From contig JANXLV010000139.1 in assembly GCA_025355005.1 (NCBI GenBank), positions 53,432 through 117,431 of the forward strand: a stretch of 64,000 nucleotides of DNA. Reading direction: 5' to 3'. The notes beneath the pieces are model-generated. The model had not been told where the DNA came from. It made no database searches and saw only the letters and a program-made list of their open reading frames with translations. Source of the DNA: Myxococcales bacterium (GTDB lineage: Bacteria > Myxococcota_A > Polyangia > Polyangiales > Polyangiaceae). The translations under genes were made by a program, and so were the position numbers. The stretch's first letter is position 1, and each line of letters opens with the position of its first letter. Of this stretch, positions 1 to 8,100 are shown in pieces.

Positions 1-350
1 GCCACGACGCCCGCGATGAGCACGGCGGCCTCCGCTTGCTTCAGCTCGGCGAGCGCCTCGCCCACTGCCTGCGCGCGCTTGTCCGCCCCGTCCGCCTTCG
101 CGCGAGCCATGCATTCGTCGACGAGCGTCTCGGTCTCCCACTCGATGACGGCGCCCTTGGAGATGAGCTCCACGGCGCGCACGAGCGTCGCCCTCTCCTC
201 GGCATCCATCGTGCCGTCAGTCATCGCGGCGAGGACGCCGGCTTCGATCGCGAGCGCAAAGACGCGAGACTGATCGGCGGCGCCAAGCTCGGCGCGGATT
301 TCCGTCGCGTGTTTCTCGAGTTCGGCGAGGGCCTTTTCGTGCTTGCTCAT
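1..350 (-). CDS. TerB-like hypothetical protein, cut by left edge
   Basis: The reading frame opens with ATG at 350 on the minus strand and runs off the left edge, giving at least 116 residues. The sequence is alpha-helical and rich in Ala and Glu. It contains an acidic stretch (AAMTDGTMDAEER, about residues 41-53) that resembles the signature of TerB/DjlA-like helical domains, where acidic residues bind metal. No signal peptide or membrane segment is seen. The role of TerB-like domains is poorly defined, with links to tellurite resistance and membrane stress. The family call is tentative because the C-terminus is missing. Confidence 0.5.
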   Translation of the reverse strand, partial: MSKHEKALAELEKHATEIRAELGAADQSRVFALAIEAGVLAAMTDGTMDAEERATLVRAVELISKGAVIEWETETLVDECMARAKADGADKRAQAVGEALAELKQAEAAVLIAGVV

Positions 351-682
351 GGTTCGGGGCTCCGACAGCGGGAAGACAGGGGAACACGGCGGCAGACGCC
401 ACGCGGTGCCAGCATACACTCCATCTGGCCGAACCGGTCACCCCCGTTTCGCGTGGCCAATGCGCATGGATGTGCATCAGTGTGTCATCGATGTGCATCG
501 ACCTGCACGGACCTGCACGGACCTGCACGATGACCATCCATGGTAGCCGAAACATCACGACGCTATTTTTCGAAAAACTTGGGACCATTTCTGTCCCGCG
601 AGCCTTGACCAGCACCCTCCGAGGAGCGAGGCTCGGTGTCTGATGGGCACATGCCCGCTGACGCCGTGGGGGTCTCGCGCAG
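351..682. other. 332-base intergenic region without a credible gene
   Basis: This lies between the divergent TerB-like gene and the PAS-receiver gene. Short open frames here have no family resemblance and the wrong codon bias. It holds a cluster of repeats rich in TGTGCAT and TGCAC (see 471-530) and a comparatively AT-rich patch around 541-600. Regulatory signals for both flanking genes presumably lie here. Confidence 0.6.
471..530 (+). repeat. TGTGCAT/TGCAC repeat cluster with a triple 10-bp repeat
   Basis: Three tandem copies of ACCTGCACGG (the last with one change) occupy 501-530. They are preceded by ATGTGCATC at 471-479 and again at 491-499. GTGCA and TGCAC are reverse complements, so the cluster also contains dyads. 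It sits about 150 bases before the PAS-receiver start and could be an operator array for either flanking gene. Confidence 0.55.
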
Positions 683-1456
683 ATGAAGATGACTGACGTA
701 TTTCTTGGCTCCCTTGAACGCGGCGTTCGCACATTGATCGATGGCAGCGCTGCGCCGATGCTCGTCGTTGCCAACGGGCACGTCGTCCACGTCAACGGGC
801 CCGCCGCCACGTTCTTCCAGGTTCCCGTGACGGAGCTGCTCGGCCGCTCGTATGCAGACCTGTTGCCCGCGGACGCTCGCGACGGCGAGGTGTCCGCCAT
901 GGCCATCGCACTCACCGACGGCGTCGCTCCGCCGCAGACGTTCATCATCCAGCGACCTCGAGCTCGGTCCTCCGACGCATCACGCCAGCCCGTGGAGACT
1001 GCGTGCTCCGCCACCCTCTACGACGGCGCTCCCGCTGTGCTCGTTCGTCTGTCGGAGCGTGCTACCGCCGCGAGCGAGGTCGGCACGACGCGACGCCGCG
1101 TGCTGGTCGTGGACGACGAGGTCGTCATCGGCAACGTCGTACGGCGCATCCTCCGTGACCACGACGTGGTGCACGTGACTGACGCGGAGCAGGCGATGAT
1201 GCTCCTGCGCAAGCAGCGCTTCGACGTCATCCTGTGCGACGTGATGATGCCCGGCATGTCGGGCGTCGACCTCTTCGAGATGGTGAGCCGCGACCACCCG
1301 CTGCTGCGTCAGCGCTTCGTGTTCGTGACCGGCGGAGCCTTCACCAAGCGCGCGCGGGATTTCCTCGCGAACGTTCCGAACCCGCGCATCGACAAGCCGT
1401 TCGAGGCGTCCGCCATCCGCGACGCGGTCACGTCCCTGTCGGCGCTTCCTCACTGA
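683..1456 (+). CDS. PAS domain-receiver domain signalling protein
   Basis: This 257-residue soluble protein has an N-terminal PAS-like sensor (about residues 10-110) and a C-terminal CheY-like receiver (about 137-250). The receiver shows the acidic pair in VVDDE, the phosphoacceptor Asp in ILCDVMMPGMSG, the Thr of FVTGG and the conserved Lys in IDKPF. There is no DNA-binding, kinase or enzymatic output domain, so it probably acts through protein contacts, taking phosphate from an unlinked histidine kinase. ATG at 683 is used; a second in-frame ATG lies at 689. Its 3' end overlaps the convergent dus gene by 29 bases. Confidence 0.85.
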   Translation: MKMTDVFLGSLERGVRTLIDGSAAPMLVVANGHVVHVNGPAATFFQVPVTELLGRSYADLLPADARDGEVSAMAIALTDGVAPPQTFIIQRPRARSSDASRQPVETACSATLYDGAPAVLVRLSERATAASEVGTTRRRVLVVDDEVVIGNVVRRILRDHDVVHVTDAEQAMMLLRKQRFDVILCDVMMPGMSGVDLFEMVSRDHPLLRQRFVFVTGGAFTKRARDFLANVPNPRIDKPFEASAIRDAVTSLSALPH

Positions 1457-2510
1457 GCGCGGACGCGCCACGAAACTCGGCTTCGAGCGCGGCCTCTCGC
1501 GCGACCGGCGTTGCGTTGTAAGTCGCGGTGCGCATGACCCACTCGTCGAGGATGGCGAGGCATCCATCGAGGGTGTCACACACGTTCAGCTTCTGACGGA
1601 GCTCGCTGGCGCCGCGAAGCCCGTGCAGATATCCCGACAGGTGTCGGCGCGTGCATCGAACGCCGTAGGGCTCGCCGCGCTCCTGCACGTTCGCGAGGAG
1701 GTGCTCCTTGCACAGGTCGATGCGCTCCATGTCCGTGGGCGGAGCGACGCGCTCGACGCGACGGAGCAGCCCGTAGATCTCGCGGAAGACCCACGGATGC
1801 TCGATGGCTCGCCGACCGACCATCACGCCTTCGCAGCCTGTGTCGGTGAGCGCGCGCGCGGCGTCATCCGCGCTCTTCACGTCGCCGTTGACGATCACGG
1901 GGATCTTCACCCCCGATTCCTTCGCCTTCGCCGCCCAGCTCCAGTCGGCCTTGCCGGAGTGCCCCATCTGCGCCGTACGACAGTGGATGGTGAGCGCCGA
2001 CACGCCGGCGTCCTCGAGGCGCTTCGCGAGCTCCACGATGGGCATGTGCGACTCGGGGCCGTAGCCGATGCGCGTCTTCACGGTCACGGGGACCTTCACG
2101 CTCGACACCACCAGCTTTGCCATCGCCACCATCGCGGCGGGCTCGCGCAGCCATCCGGCGCCGGCGCCACGCCCCGCGATCTTGGGCACCCAGCAGCCGC
2201 AGTTGATGTCGATGAAGAGCGGGTCGGCTTCCTCGGCGAAGGCCGCGGCCTCCGCGAGGCGCTCCGGGTTCGAGCCGTAGATCTGGATGCCCGTCAGCCC
2301 GTCGTCCGCGGCGAGGCGGATCTTGCGCTTGGCGTTGCGGCAGCCGCGCAGCAGGCCCTCGACGTTGACGAACTCCGTCATGGCGAGGTCCGAGCCCAGC
2401 TTGCGACAGAGCCGGCGGAAGACCATGTCCGTGACGTCTTCCATGGGCGCGAGGACCGCGGGCTTGTCGCGATAGCGGCGCTCGAGCTCTCGGTGCTTCT
2501 CGGAGGACAT
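1428..2510 (-). CDS. tRNA-dihydrouridine synthase (Dus family)
   Basis: This FMN-dependent enzyme of 360 residues reduces uridine in tRNA D-loops. The TIM-barrel start LAPMEDVTD (residues 20-28), the FVNVEGLL segment, the catalytic loop around C106 and the FMN-phosphate region GCEGVMVGRRAIEHPW all support the family. The catalytic loop reads NCGCW where most family members have NxGCP, so Trp replaces Pro after the catalytic Cys. I cannot tell the Dus subgroup (A, B or C) from sequence alone. The gene stands alone on the minus strand, divergent from the swivel-domain gene. Confidence 0.88.
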   Translation of the reverse strand: MSSEKHRELERRYRDKPAVLAPMEDVTDMVFRRLCRKLGSDLAMTEFVNVEGLLRGCRNAKRKIRLAADDGLTGIQIYGSNPERLAEAAAFAEEADPLFIDINCGCWVPKIAGRGAGAGWLREPAAMVAMAKLVVSSVKVPVTVKTRIGYGPESHMPIVELAKRLEDAGVSALTIHCRTAQMGHSGKADWSWAAKAKESGVKIPVIVNGDVKSADDAARALTDTGCEGVMVGRRAIEHPWVFREIYGLLRRVERVAPPTDMERIDLCKEHLLANVQERGEPYGVRCTRRHLSGYLHGLRGASELRQKLNVCDTLDGCLAILDEWVMRTATYNATPVAREAALEAEFRGASALSEEAPTGT

Positions 2511-2569
2511 GCGCGGGTGGCCTTAGCTCAAAATCACGCGGAGGGGAAACCGTGCCCCCTTTTTCAGGG

Positions 2570-2575
2570 TATAAC
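2570..2575 (+). promoter_or_regulatory. -10-like TATAAC close to the swivel-gene start
   Basis: TATAAC ends 10 bases before the ATG at 2586, so transcription would start within a few bases of the start codon. No convincing -35 box or Shine-Dalgarno sequence is seen. It is one of several such cases in the window. Confidence 0.4.
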
Positions 2576-2585
2576 GAAGCTTCCC

Positions 2586-2960
2586 ATGCAGAAGATCCTC
2601 GCAAAAGGTGTGGGCGCAAGCCCGGGGCTCGCGACCGGCAAGCTCGCGTTTTCGTCCGTGGACGCAGAACGTCGCAAGGGGGAGAAGCTCGTCTTCCTCT
2701 GCGATGAGTCCGGACACGAGGACCGTATCGGCATCGAGGCAGCCGTTGCGGTCGTGTCCGTGCGCGGCGGCCTCACCGGCGATGCAGCCATCATGGCGCG
2801 CGCGCTCGGTAAGCCGTGCGTCGTGGGCGTGCCCGGGACAAAGGTGTTCTTCTCCGAGCGTCGCGTCGTGTTCCGCAGCGCAGACGGCCAGGAGACCGAG
2901 CTACGCGACACCGACGAGCTCACCGTGGACGGCAAGACGGGCGAGCTCCGACGGGACTAG
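2586..2960 (+). CDS. Stand-alone PEP-utilising swivel domain, His missing
   Basis: This 124-residue protein consists of one phosphohistidine 'swivel' domain, as found in PEP synthase, PPDK and enzyme I of the PTS. The family motif around the phosphorylated His is TSHAA followed by AR and a VVG turn. Here residues 61-81 read GGLTGDAAIMAR then GKPCVVG, so Ser-His is replaced by Gly-Asp. No PEP-binding barrel or ATP-grasp partner is fused or adjacent. The fold is recognisable but normal phosphotransfer is unlikely, so a regulatory or binding role is more plausible. ATG 2586 is chosen because the domain starts at once after it. Confidence 0.75.
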   Translation: MQKILAKGVGASPGLATGKLAFSSVDAERRKGEKLVFLCDESGHEDRIGIEAAVAVVSVRGGLTGDAAIMARALGKPCVVGVPGTKVFFSERRVVFRSADGQETELRDTDELTVDGKTGELRRD

Positions 2961-2970
2961 CGGGAGCGGT

Positions 2971-4497
2971 TCATCGGGCCGCCGGCTTCTGCCAGATGCC
3001 CTTCATCCACGCCTCGACGTCCTTCGTCTTGGTCGGGATGTGGTCGGACAGGATGCGGCAGCCGCCCTTGATGACCAGGACGTCGTCCTCGATGCGGACG
3101 CCGATACCGCGGAATTTCTGGGGCACCGTGAGATCGTCGCGCTGGAAGTAGAGGCCCGGCTCCACGGTGAGCACCATGCCGGCGACCAGCTTGCCGAACT
3201 TGTACGTCTCCGCCCGCGCCTTCGCGCAGTCGTGCACATCCAACCCGAGCATGTGGCTCACGTTGTGGAGCGTGTAGCGACGATAGAGCTGCTTCTGCGG
3301 GTCGAGCGCCTCTTCCACCGTGCACTTCAGGATGCCCCAGCGGACGAGGCCCTCCGTCAGCACGCGCATCGCGGCGCGGTTCGGATCCAGGAAATCGCGA
3401 CCGGGCTTCACCTCGAGGAAGGCCTGGCGCTGCGCCTCGAGCACGAGCTCGTAGACCATGCGCTGCTCCTTGCCGAACTTGCCGGAGATGGGCAGCGTGC
3501 GCGTGATGTCGGCGGTGTAGAGCGTGGTCGCCTCGACGCCCGCGTCGAGCAACATGAGGTCGCCCTTGGTAAGGGGGCCGTCGTTCTTGGTCCAGTGCAG
3601 AGTACACGCATGATCGCCAGAGGCCGCGATGGTGCCGTAGCCCACGTCGTTGCCCTCCGTGCGGGCGCGCGTGAAGAACACGCCCTCGACCTCGCGCTCG
3701 CTCTTTGCGGTCTTGAGGCGCGCGATGACGTCGTCGAAGCCGCGCTTCGTGGAGTCGATCGCCTTCTGCAGCTCCTTCACCTCGAGCGCATCCTTCAAGA
3801 GACGCGCCTCGGAAAGGTACTCCGCGAGCTCCTTGTCGCGGTCCGCGCCGAGCGAGAGACCGTTCGCGCAGGCCTTCTCCGTGGTCTCGGAGAAGCCGCG
3901 CAGCAGCCGCGTGGGCTTCGTGGACAAGGTCTTCGCGAGCGACGTCGCGAGGTCCTTGATCGGGCGACACTCGTCCACGCCGAAGCGGTGCTTGCTCTCG
4001 GGCACACCCAGGCGCGGGCCAACCCAGAGCTCACCCTTGTGGCGGTCGGTGAAGAACGTCGCGTCGACCTTGCCGGGGTTCGGCTCCACGTAGAGCACGT
4101 GCGTGTGGCCGCTCTTGCCCTTGCCCTTGCCGTTACCTGGGATCGGCTCGAGCACGAGCACGCAGTCCGGCTCCAGGTTGCCGGTCAGGTAGTAGAACTC
4201 GGTGCCGGCGCGGAACGGATAGATCGTGTCGTTCGCGCGCACCTTCTCGTGCCCACAGGGGATGACGAGCAGCTCGCCCGGGAACCGCTTCGAGAGCGCG
4301 TCGCGCCGCGACTTGAAGTTCTTCGCGCCTTGCACGCGGGGCGGCAGCTTGCCGGAAGGTGCCTTCCAGCGCTGCACCATGAACTCGAGAAGGGCGGGCG
4401 GCGTCGCCGGATCATGCGATGCGGGGGGCGCTGCCTTGCCGCCCTTGGTCTTGCCGCCCACCGTAGGTCCCGCCGCGCGCTCTTTGAGAAACGTCAT
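2971..4497 (-). CDS. pepP: Xaa-Pro aminopeptidase (M24B family)
   Basis: This 508-residue cytoplasmic metallopeptidase removes N-terminal residues that precede proline. An N-terminal creatinase-like domain (about 40-200) includes the RAGTEFYYLTG motif typical of aminopeptidase P. The pita-bread catalytic domain follows, with the expected metal ligands D318 and D330 (LLDAGVE, TADITRT), H415 (SHMLGLDVHD), E446 (TVEPGLY) and E470 (VRIEDDV). The first 35 residues are a Gly/Lys/Pro-rich extension not usual in the family. It is transcribed from its own likely promoter at 4506-4534. Confidence 0.9.
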   Translation of the reverse strand: MTFLKERAAGPTVGGKTKGGKAAPPASHDPATPPALLEFMVQRWKAPSGKLPPRVQGAKNFKSRRDALSKRFPGELLVIPCGHEKVRANDTIYPFRAGTEFYYLTGNLEPDCVLVLEPIPGNGKGKGKSGHTHVLYVEPNPGKVDATFFTDRHKGELWVGPRLGVPESKHRFGVDECRPIKDLATSLAKTLSTKPTRLLRGFSETTEKACANGLSLGADRDKELAEYLSEARLLKDALEVKELQKAIDSTKRGFDDVIARLKTAKSEREVEGVFFTRARTEGNDVGYGTIAASGDHACTLHWTKNDGPLTKGDLMLLDAGVEATTLYTADITRTLPISGKFGKEQRMVYELVLEAQRQAFLEVKPGRDFLDPNRAAMRVLTEGLVRWGILKCTVEEALDPQKQLYRRYTLHNVSHMLGLDVHDCAKARAETYKFGKLVAGMVLTVEPGLYFQRDDLTVPQKFRGIGVRIEDDVLVIKGGCRILSDHIPTKTKDVEAWMKGIWQKPAAR

Positions 4498-4505
4498 GGC
4501 GAAAG

Positions 4506-4534
4506 ACGATACCAGAGGGCGGCGCGACCGTCAC
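4506..4534 (-). promoter_or_regulatory. Candidate pepP promoter
   Basis: On the minus strand GTGACG (4534-4529) is followed after exactly 17 bases by TATCGT (4511-4506). The -10 ends only 8 bases before the ATG at 4497, so the transcript would be leaderless or nearly so. Assignment is by eye. Confidence 0.4.
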
Positions 4535-4640
4535 CGGGAGGCACGCACGATCGAGATCGGTATCATGTGGGGGAAGGCCCACCTTTTGCCGACCGACAAG
4601 AACGCGCGAACGAGAACGGAAACGCCGCGAGCCGCTTCTC

Positions 4641-5837
4641 TCAGTCGATGTTCGCGCCGCCGAGGATCCACTTGCCGAGGAGGTCTCTCTCCTCCTCGGT
4701 CATGTTCGTCTTGTTGCCCTGCGGCATGTTCTTCGACATCACGGCGCGCAGCTTGATCTTGTCCACGTAGCCTTTGATCTGCTCGGGGGTCTCGAACATC
4801 ACGCCGTTCGGCGGCGCCATCAGGCTGGGGTCCGACGGCTTGTGCGAGTGACACGGCACGCAGCGAGTCTGCATCACGAGCTCCACGCGCGAGAACGCGA
4901 TCTTCTCGCGCGGCGCCGCCGTGGCCTCCGCCTTTGGCACACGGCAGAGGAAGAAGATCGTGCATGCGGAGACGACCATCGTGACGCCCAGGTACGCGAG
5001 CGCCGGCCTCCACGTGAACCGGATGTTCATGAAGTGGCGGATGAGCGCGCCGGTCACGATGAACACGGCGAGCACGACCGACGAATATTTTCCGCTGAAG
5101 GTCGACGGGAAGTGATTCGACACCATCAAGAAGATCAGCGGGAACGTGAAGTAGTTGTTGTGGATGCTGCGCTGCTTCGCGTGCTTCGACAGCGAGAGGT
5201 CGTCCGCACTTCCCTTCTGCGTCGCCAAAACGAGCTCACGCTGCGACGGAACGATGTGCAGGAACACGTTGCCAGCCATGATGGTGCCAAGCATGGCGCC
5301 CACGTGGATGAAGGCGGAGCGACCTTCGAGCACGTGCGGAACGAACCACACCGCTGCCGCAACCAGAGCCAGGGTGAGCGCCGTCGCGAGCTTCTCGGCG
5401 CGCTTGCCGAGCACGCGCCAGATCACGTCGTAGACGATGAACCCCCCGAAGACGGTGCCGAGCCCGAAGTCCATCGCGAAGTCGGGAGAGATCTTCGAGA
5501 CGTTCGTATCCACGAGGTACGAGCCGCCACCGCTCGCGTAGTAGACGATGAGCAGGAGGGAGATACCCGAGAGCCACGTGGTGTAGCTCTGCCACTTGAA
5601 CCAGTGGAGGATCTTTGGATACTCCTCCGGCCGCAGCATCTTCTTCTCGACCTGGTAGTACGCGCCGCTGTGCAGCATCCAGATCTCCCCGAACGACTTC
5701 GGTGAGAGGCCCTTGCGCTGCTCGAGATTGCGATCGAGCCAGTTGAAGAGCATCGAGTTGCCGACCCACATGATCCCCGCGATCACGTGTATCCAGCGGA
5801 CGATGATGTCGGCGAGCTCGCGGAGGTTCGGATCCAT
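4641..5837 (-). CDS. PuuD-type membrane urate oxidase with cytochrome c domain
   Basis: This 398-residue integral membrane protein resembles the urate hydroxylase PuuD (Urate_ox_N). It has about eight hydrophobic helices carrying many histidines (for example WIHVIAG, FIHVGAM, LIRHFMN). A C-terminal cytochrome c domain has the haem motif CVPCH at C326/C329/H330 and a likely axial Met in KNMPQGN (M371). In that family, urate oxidation is coupled to the respiratory chain through the haem domain. No other purine-degradation gene lies nearby, so function rests on family resemblance. A -10-like TATAGT lies 11 bases before the start. Confidence 0.8.
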   Translation of the reverse strand: MDPNLRELADIIVRWIHVIAGIMWVGNSMLFNWLDRNLEQRKGLSPKSFGEIWMLHSGAYYQVEKKMLRPEEYPKILHWFKWQSYTTWLSGISLLLIVYYASGGGSYLVDTNVSKISPDFAMDFGLGTVFGGFIVYDVIWRVLGKRAEKLATALTLALVAAAVWFVPHVLEGRSAFIHVGAMLGTIMAGNVFLHIVPSQRELVLATQKGSADDLSLSKHAKQRSIHNNYFTFPLIFLMVSNHFPSTFSGKYSSVVLAVFIVTGALIRHFMNIRFTWRPALAYLGVTMVVSACTIFFLCRVPKAEATAAPREKIAFSRVELVMQTRCVPCHSHKPSDPSLMAPPNGVMFETPEQIKGYVDKIKLRAVMSKNMPQGNKTNMTEEERDLLGKWILGGANID

Positions 5838-5848
5838 GGGCGGATCCG

Positions 5849-5854
5849 ACTATA
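5849..5854 (-). promoter_or_regulatory. -10-like TATAGT before the PuuD gene
   Basis: The minus strand reads TATAGT here, 11 bases before the ATG at 5837. The surrounding TATATA could also serve the divergent kinase gene. No clear -35 box is seen. Confidence 0.35.
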
Positions 5855-5909
5855 TAGCGCCTCTGCGGTTGGGAAAGGCGCCGTTCCCGTGTATGACGAC
5901 AGAGAGGAG

Positions 5910-6875
5910 ATGAGCTTCGGCCCCGAACCCAGCGACCACCTCGGCAAGTTGATCGCCGGACGCTACACGCTCCTCCGTGTCGTCGGTGTGGGTGCCATGG
6001 GCGCCGTCTATGCGGCGACCGACGCGCGCGACGGAGCCACCGTGGCGCTCAAGGTGCTGGTGCACGAAGACCAGGAGAGCCGCGAGCGCTTCCGTCGCGA
6101 GATCGTCCTCAGCGCGAGCATCACGCATCCGAACGTGGTGCCCATCCTGGATCATGGCAGCGACGACGAGCTCGCCGTCCACTTCTATACGATGCCGCTC
6201 TACGAGAAGGGCGACCTGGCGATGGAGCTCGCGCGTCACGGCCGCATGGCCATGGAGGTCGCGGTGCCGCTCATGGTGCAGGCCTGCCGCGGCGTGGCGG
6301 CGGCGAACGACAAAGGGATCGTCCACCGCGACATCAAGCCGTCGAACCTGTTCCTGGAGGTCGCGCCGGACGGGCAGATCACGGTGCGTGTCGCCGACTT
6401 CGGGCTCGCAAAGGGAGACGAGAAGAGCATCACCCGCTCCGGTGCCATCATGGGCACGCTGCACTACATCGCGCCCGAGCAAGCCGTGAGCCCGAAAGGC
6501 GTGGATGCGCGCGCGGACGTGTGGAGCCTCGGCATGGTGCTCTATCATCTGCTCGCGGGCGTGCCGGCGTTCACGGCATCGGGCACGTTCATGGCGTTCC
6601 TCGTGAAGAAGGGCGGCACGGTGCCCGCGCTCCAGGACCATGCTCCTGCCGTTCCCCCTGCCCTCGCGCGCGTGATCCACGCGGCGCTCCAGCGCGAGCC
6701 GGACGCCCGGTGGCCCGTGGTCCACGAGCTGGTGCTGGGCCTCTCGACTGCCGTCGGCTTCGACCTGTGTGAGCGGACGGTCACCGAAGCAGAGCTCGAG
6801 AAGCCGCTCCCCGACCTGCCCGCGGCACCGCGCGCGGTGTTGCCGCAGCACTGGGAAGATCTGCTTCGCGGATGA
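5910..6875 (+). CDS. Serine/threonine protein kinase (Hanks type)
   Basis: This 321-residue soluble kinase consists of the catalytic domain alone. Visible motifs are the glycine loop GVGAMGAVY (26-34), the ATP-anchoring K48, the catalytic loop HRDIKPSN (139-146), the DFG motif (163-165) and the APE of the activation segment (188-190). The Arg before the catalytic Asp suggests activation-loop control. There is no membrane segment or sensor domain, so it is probably cytosolic and recruited by partners. ATG 5910 directly follows a purine-rich GAGAGGAG stretch; a GTG at 5889 is an alternative start. Confidence 0.9.
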   Translation: MSFGPEPSDHLGKLIAGRYTLLRVVGVGAMGAVYAATDARDGATVALKVLVHEDQESRERFRREIVLSASITHPNVVPILDHGSDDELAVHFYTMPLYEKGDLAMELARHGRMAMEVAVPLMVQACRGVAAANDKGIVHRDIKPSNLFLEVAPDGQITVRVADFGLAKGDEKSITRSGAIMGTLHYIAPEQAVSPKGVDARADVWSLGMVLYHLLAGVPAFTASGTFMAFLVKKGGTVPALQDHAPAVPPALARVIHAALQREPDARWPVVHELVLGLSTAVGFDLCERTVTEAELEKPLPDLPAAPRAVLPQHWEDLLRG

Positions 6876-6889
6876 ACCGGGGCGCCTGA

Positions 6890-7759
6890 TCAGAGGCCGA
6901 AGAAACGGAGCGACGCCTCGCGCATGCGCGGGCCGATACCGTGGACGCCGGCCGCTGGACTGCACGTGGCGACCCGCGACCCCTGCGCACATGCATGTAG
7001 TTTGCACGTAGGGTCCTGGGCTTCCGGAGCGCCACCGGGGGACCATGGCTTGTCCACTGCCGCGCACTGATCCTGCGCGAGCCACCGCGTGAGCGACTCC
7101 TTGCCTTCCGACGCGGGCACCACCGGGTCCGCCGGATCGTGGACGATGAGGGCATTCACAGGACCGCTGCAGTCGCCGTACGGACCGCCGCCCTCGACCG
7201 CGACAATCCCGTCGAGCCGCTTGCCCCACGCACACGCAAGCTGGTTCGCGAAGTATGCACCCGACGACAGGCCGAACGCATACACGCGCTTTGCGTCGCC
7301 CTGCGCGCCGTCGGCACGCGCCTCCGTGAGTGCTCGTACGAGCGCGTCCATGAACGACAGATCACGCGTGCCGTCCCAGTGCAGCGCGTACTCGTCCGCC
7401 CAGACGTTCCTCACGACGGCATCGGGATAGGCGAAGATCGCGCGTGGGCCCGAGCGCGTCTCGAGGTCTGCGTAGGCGCGCATTCCCGCGCCGTTCATGC
7501 CGCCACCATGCAGCACCAGCACGACGGGCCATGGCCCTCTTCCCGCGCGTGGGCGACTCACGATGAACTTTCGTGGTCCGTCCTCCGTCGCGATCGTCTG
7601 CGAGGTGACGTCCCACATCGGGGCCGGCGCGGGAGGCAAGAGCGCGTCGGGCGTCGTGGCCTCGCGCGCGTTGCCCGGCTCGCAACCCCAGCCCCATGGC
7701 AGTGCGACGAGCAATCCCAACAGGGCGCGCGACCACAGCGGTGAGCGCGCGGAGCTCAC
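6890..7759 (-). CDS. Secreted PHB-depolymerase/feruloyl-esterase-like lipoprotein
   Basis: This alpha/beta hydrolase of 289 residues resembles LpqC/PHB depolymerases. An N-terminal lipoprotein signal ends in a lipobox (LPWGWGC). The oxyanion-hole segment VLHGGGMNG and the nucleophile elbow GLSSGAY are clear, and VHDPADPVVP fits the acid loop. The GTG start at 7759 is chosen because it begins the signal peptide and overlaps the YkgJ stop as GTGA, implying translational coupling. It is the last gene of a TPR-YkgJ-esterase operon. The natural ester substrate is not predictable. Confidence 0.8.
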   Translation of the reverse strand: MSSARSPLWSRALLGLLVALPWGWGCEPGNAREATTPDALLPPAPAPMWDVTSQTIATEDGPRKFIVSRPRAGRGPWPVVLVLHGGGMNGAGMRAYADLETRSGPRAIFAYPDAVVRNVWADEYALHWDGTRDLSFMDALVRALTEARADGAQGDAKRVYAFGLSSGAYFANQLACAWGKRLDGIVAVEGGGPYGDCSGPVNALIVHDPADPVVPASEGKESLTRWLAQDQCAAVDKPWSPGGAPEAQDPTCKLHACAQGSRVATCSPAAGVHGIGPRMREASLRFFGL

Positions 7760-8100
7760 GGTGCGGCCCTCCCACGCGAGCGACGCAGTGCAACCAGCGC
7801 CTGCGCGGGCCGTTCTGCCTTCGTGGCGCGCTCGCCCTCGCACTCGCGCGAGCCCTCCGCGAGATCGCGGCAGGTGCTGGGCCGCTCCTCGTACACGTCG
7901 CACAGGAACGTCCCCTCCGGCATCACGCGTAGCGCCACGCAGTGGCCGTCGTCCATTCGCATGAACGCCTTGTTGCCGATGAAGTGGGCGACCGCGTCCG
8001 CGCGCTCACCGAGGCGCGCCCAGTCGTCACCGGTGACAGCCACGTATTCCACCGCCTGGGAGAAACAGCACGCACCGCAGTGCACGCATCCCTCACTCAC
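7756..8100 (-). CDS. YkgJ-family CxxCxxCC cluster protein
   Basis: This small protein of 114 residues opens with CVHCGACC, the CxxCxxCC signature of the YkgJ family (putative Zn or Fe-S binding). Further cysteines occur in HCVAL, FLCDVYEERPSTC and SRECEG, consistent with metal binding. The GTG at 8100 lies inside the 3' end of the upstream TPR gene (GTGAGTGA), and the stop overlaps the downstream esterase start, so all three genes are probably translated from one message. The molecular role of the family is unknown. Confidence 0.82.
   Translation of the reverse strand: MSEGCVHCGACCFSQAVEYVAVTGDDWARLGERADAVAHFIGNKAFMRMDDGHCVALRVMPEGTFLCDVYEERPSTCRDLAEGSRECEGERATKAERPAQALVALRRSRGRAAP

Noticed and set aside
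4564..4587. GTGGG/CCCAC hairpin followed by TTTT as a terminator
   Set aside because: The T-run is on the plus strand, but both flanking genes run on the minus strand.
2608..4770. 720-codon plus-strand frame
   Set aside because: Antisense to pepP, whose metal ligands are all intact; the translation is a low-complexity Arg/Ala/Leu mix.
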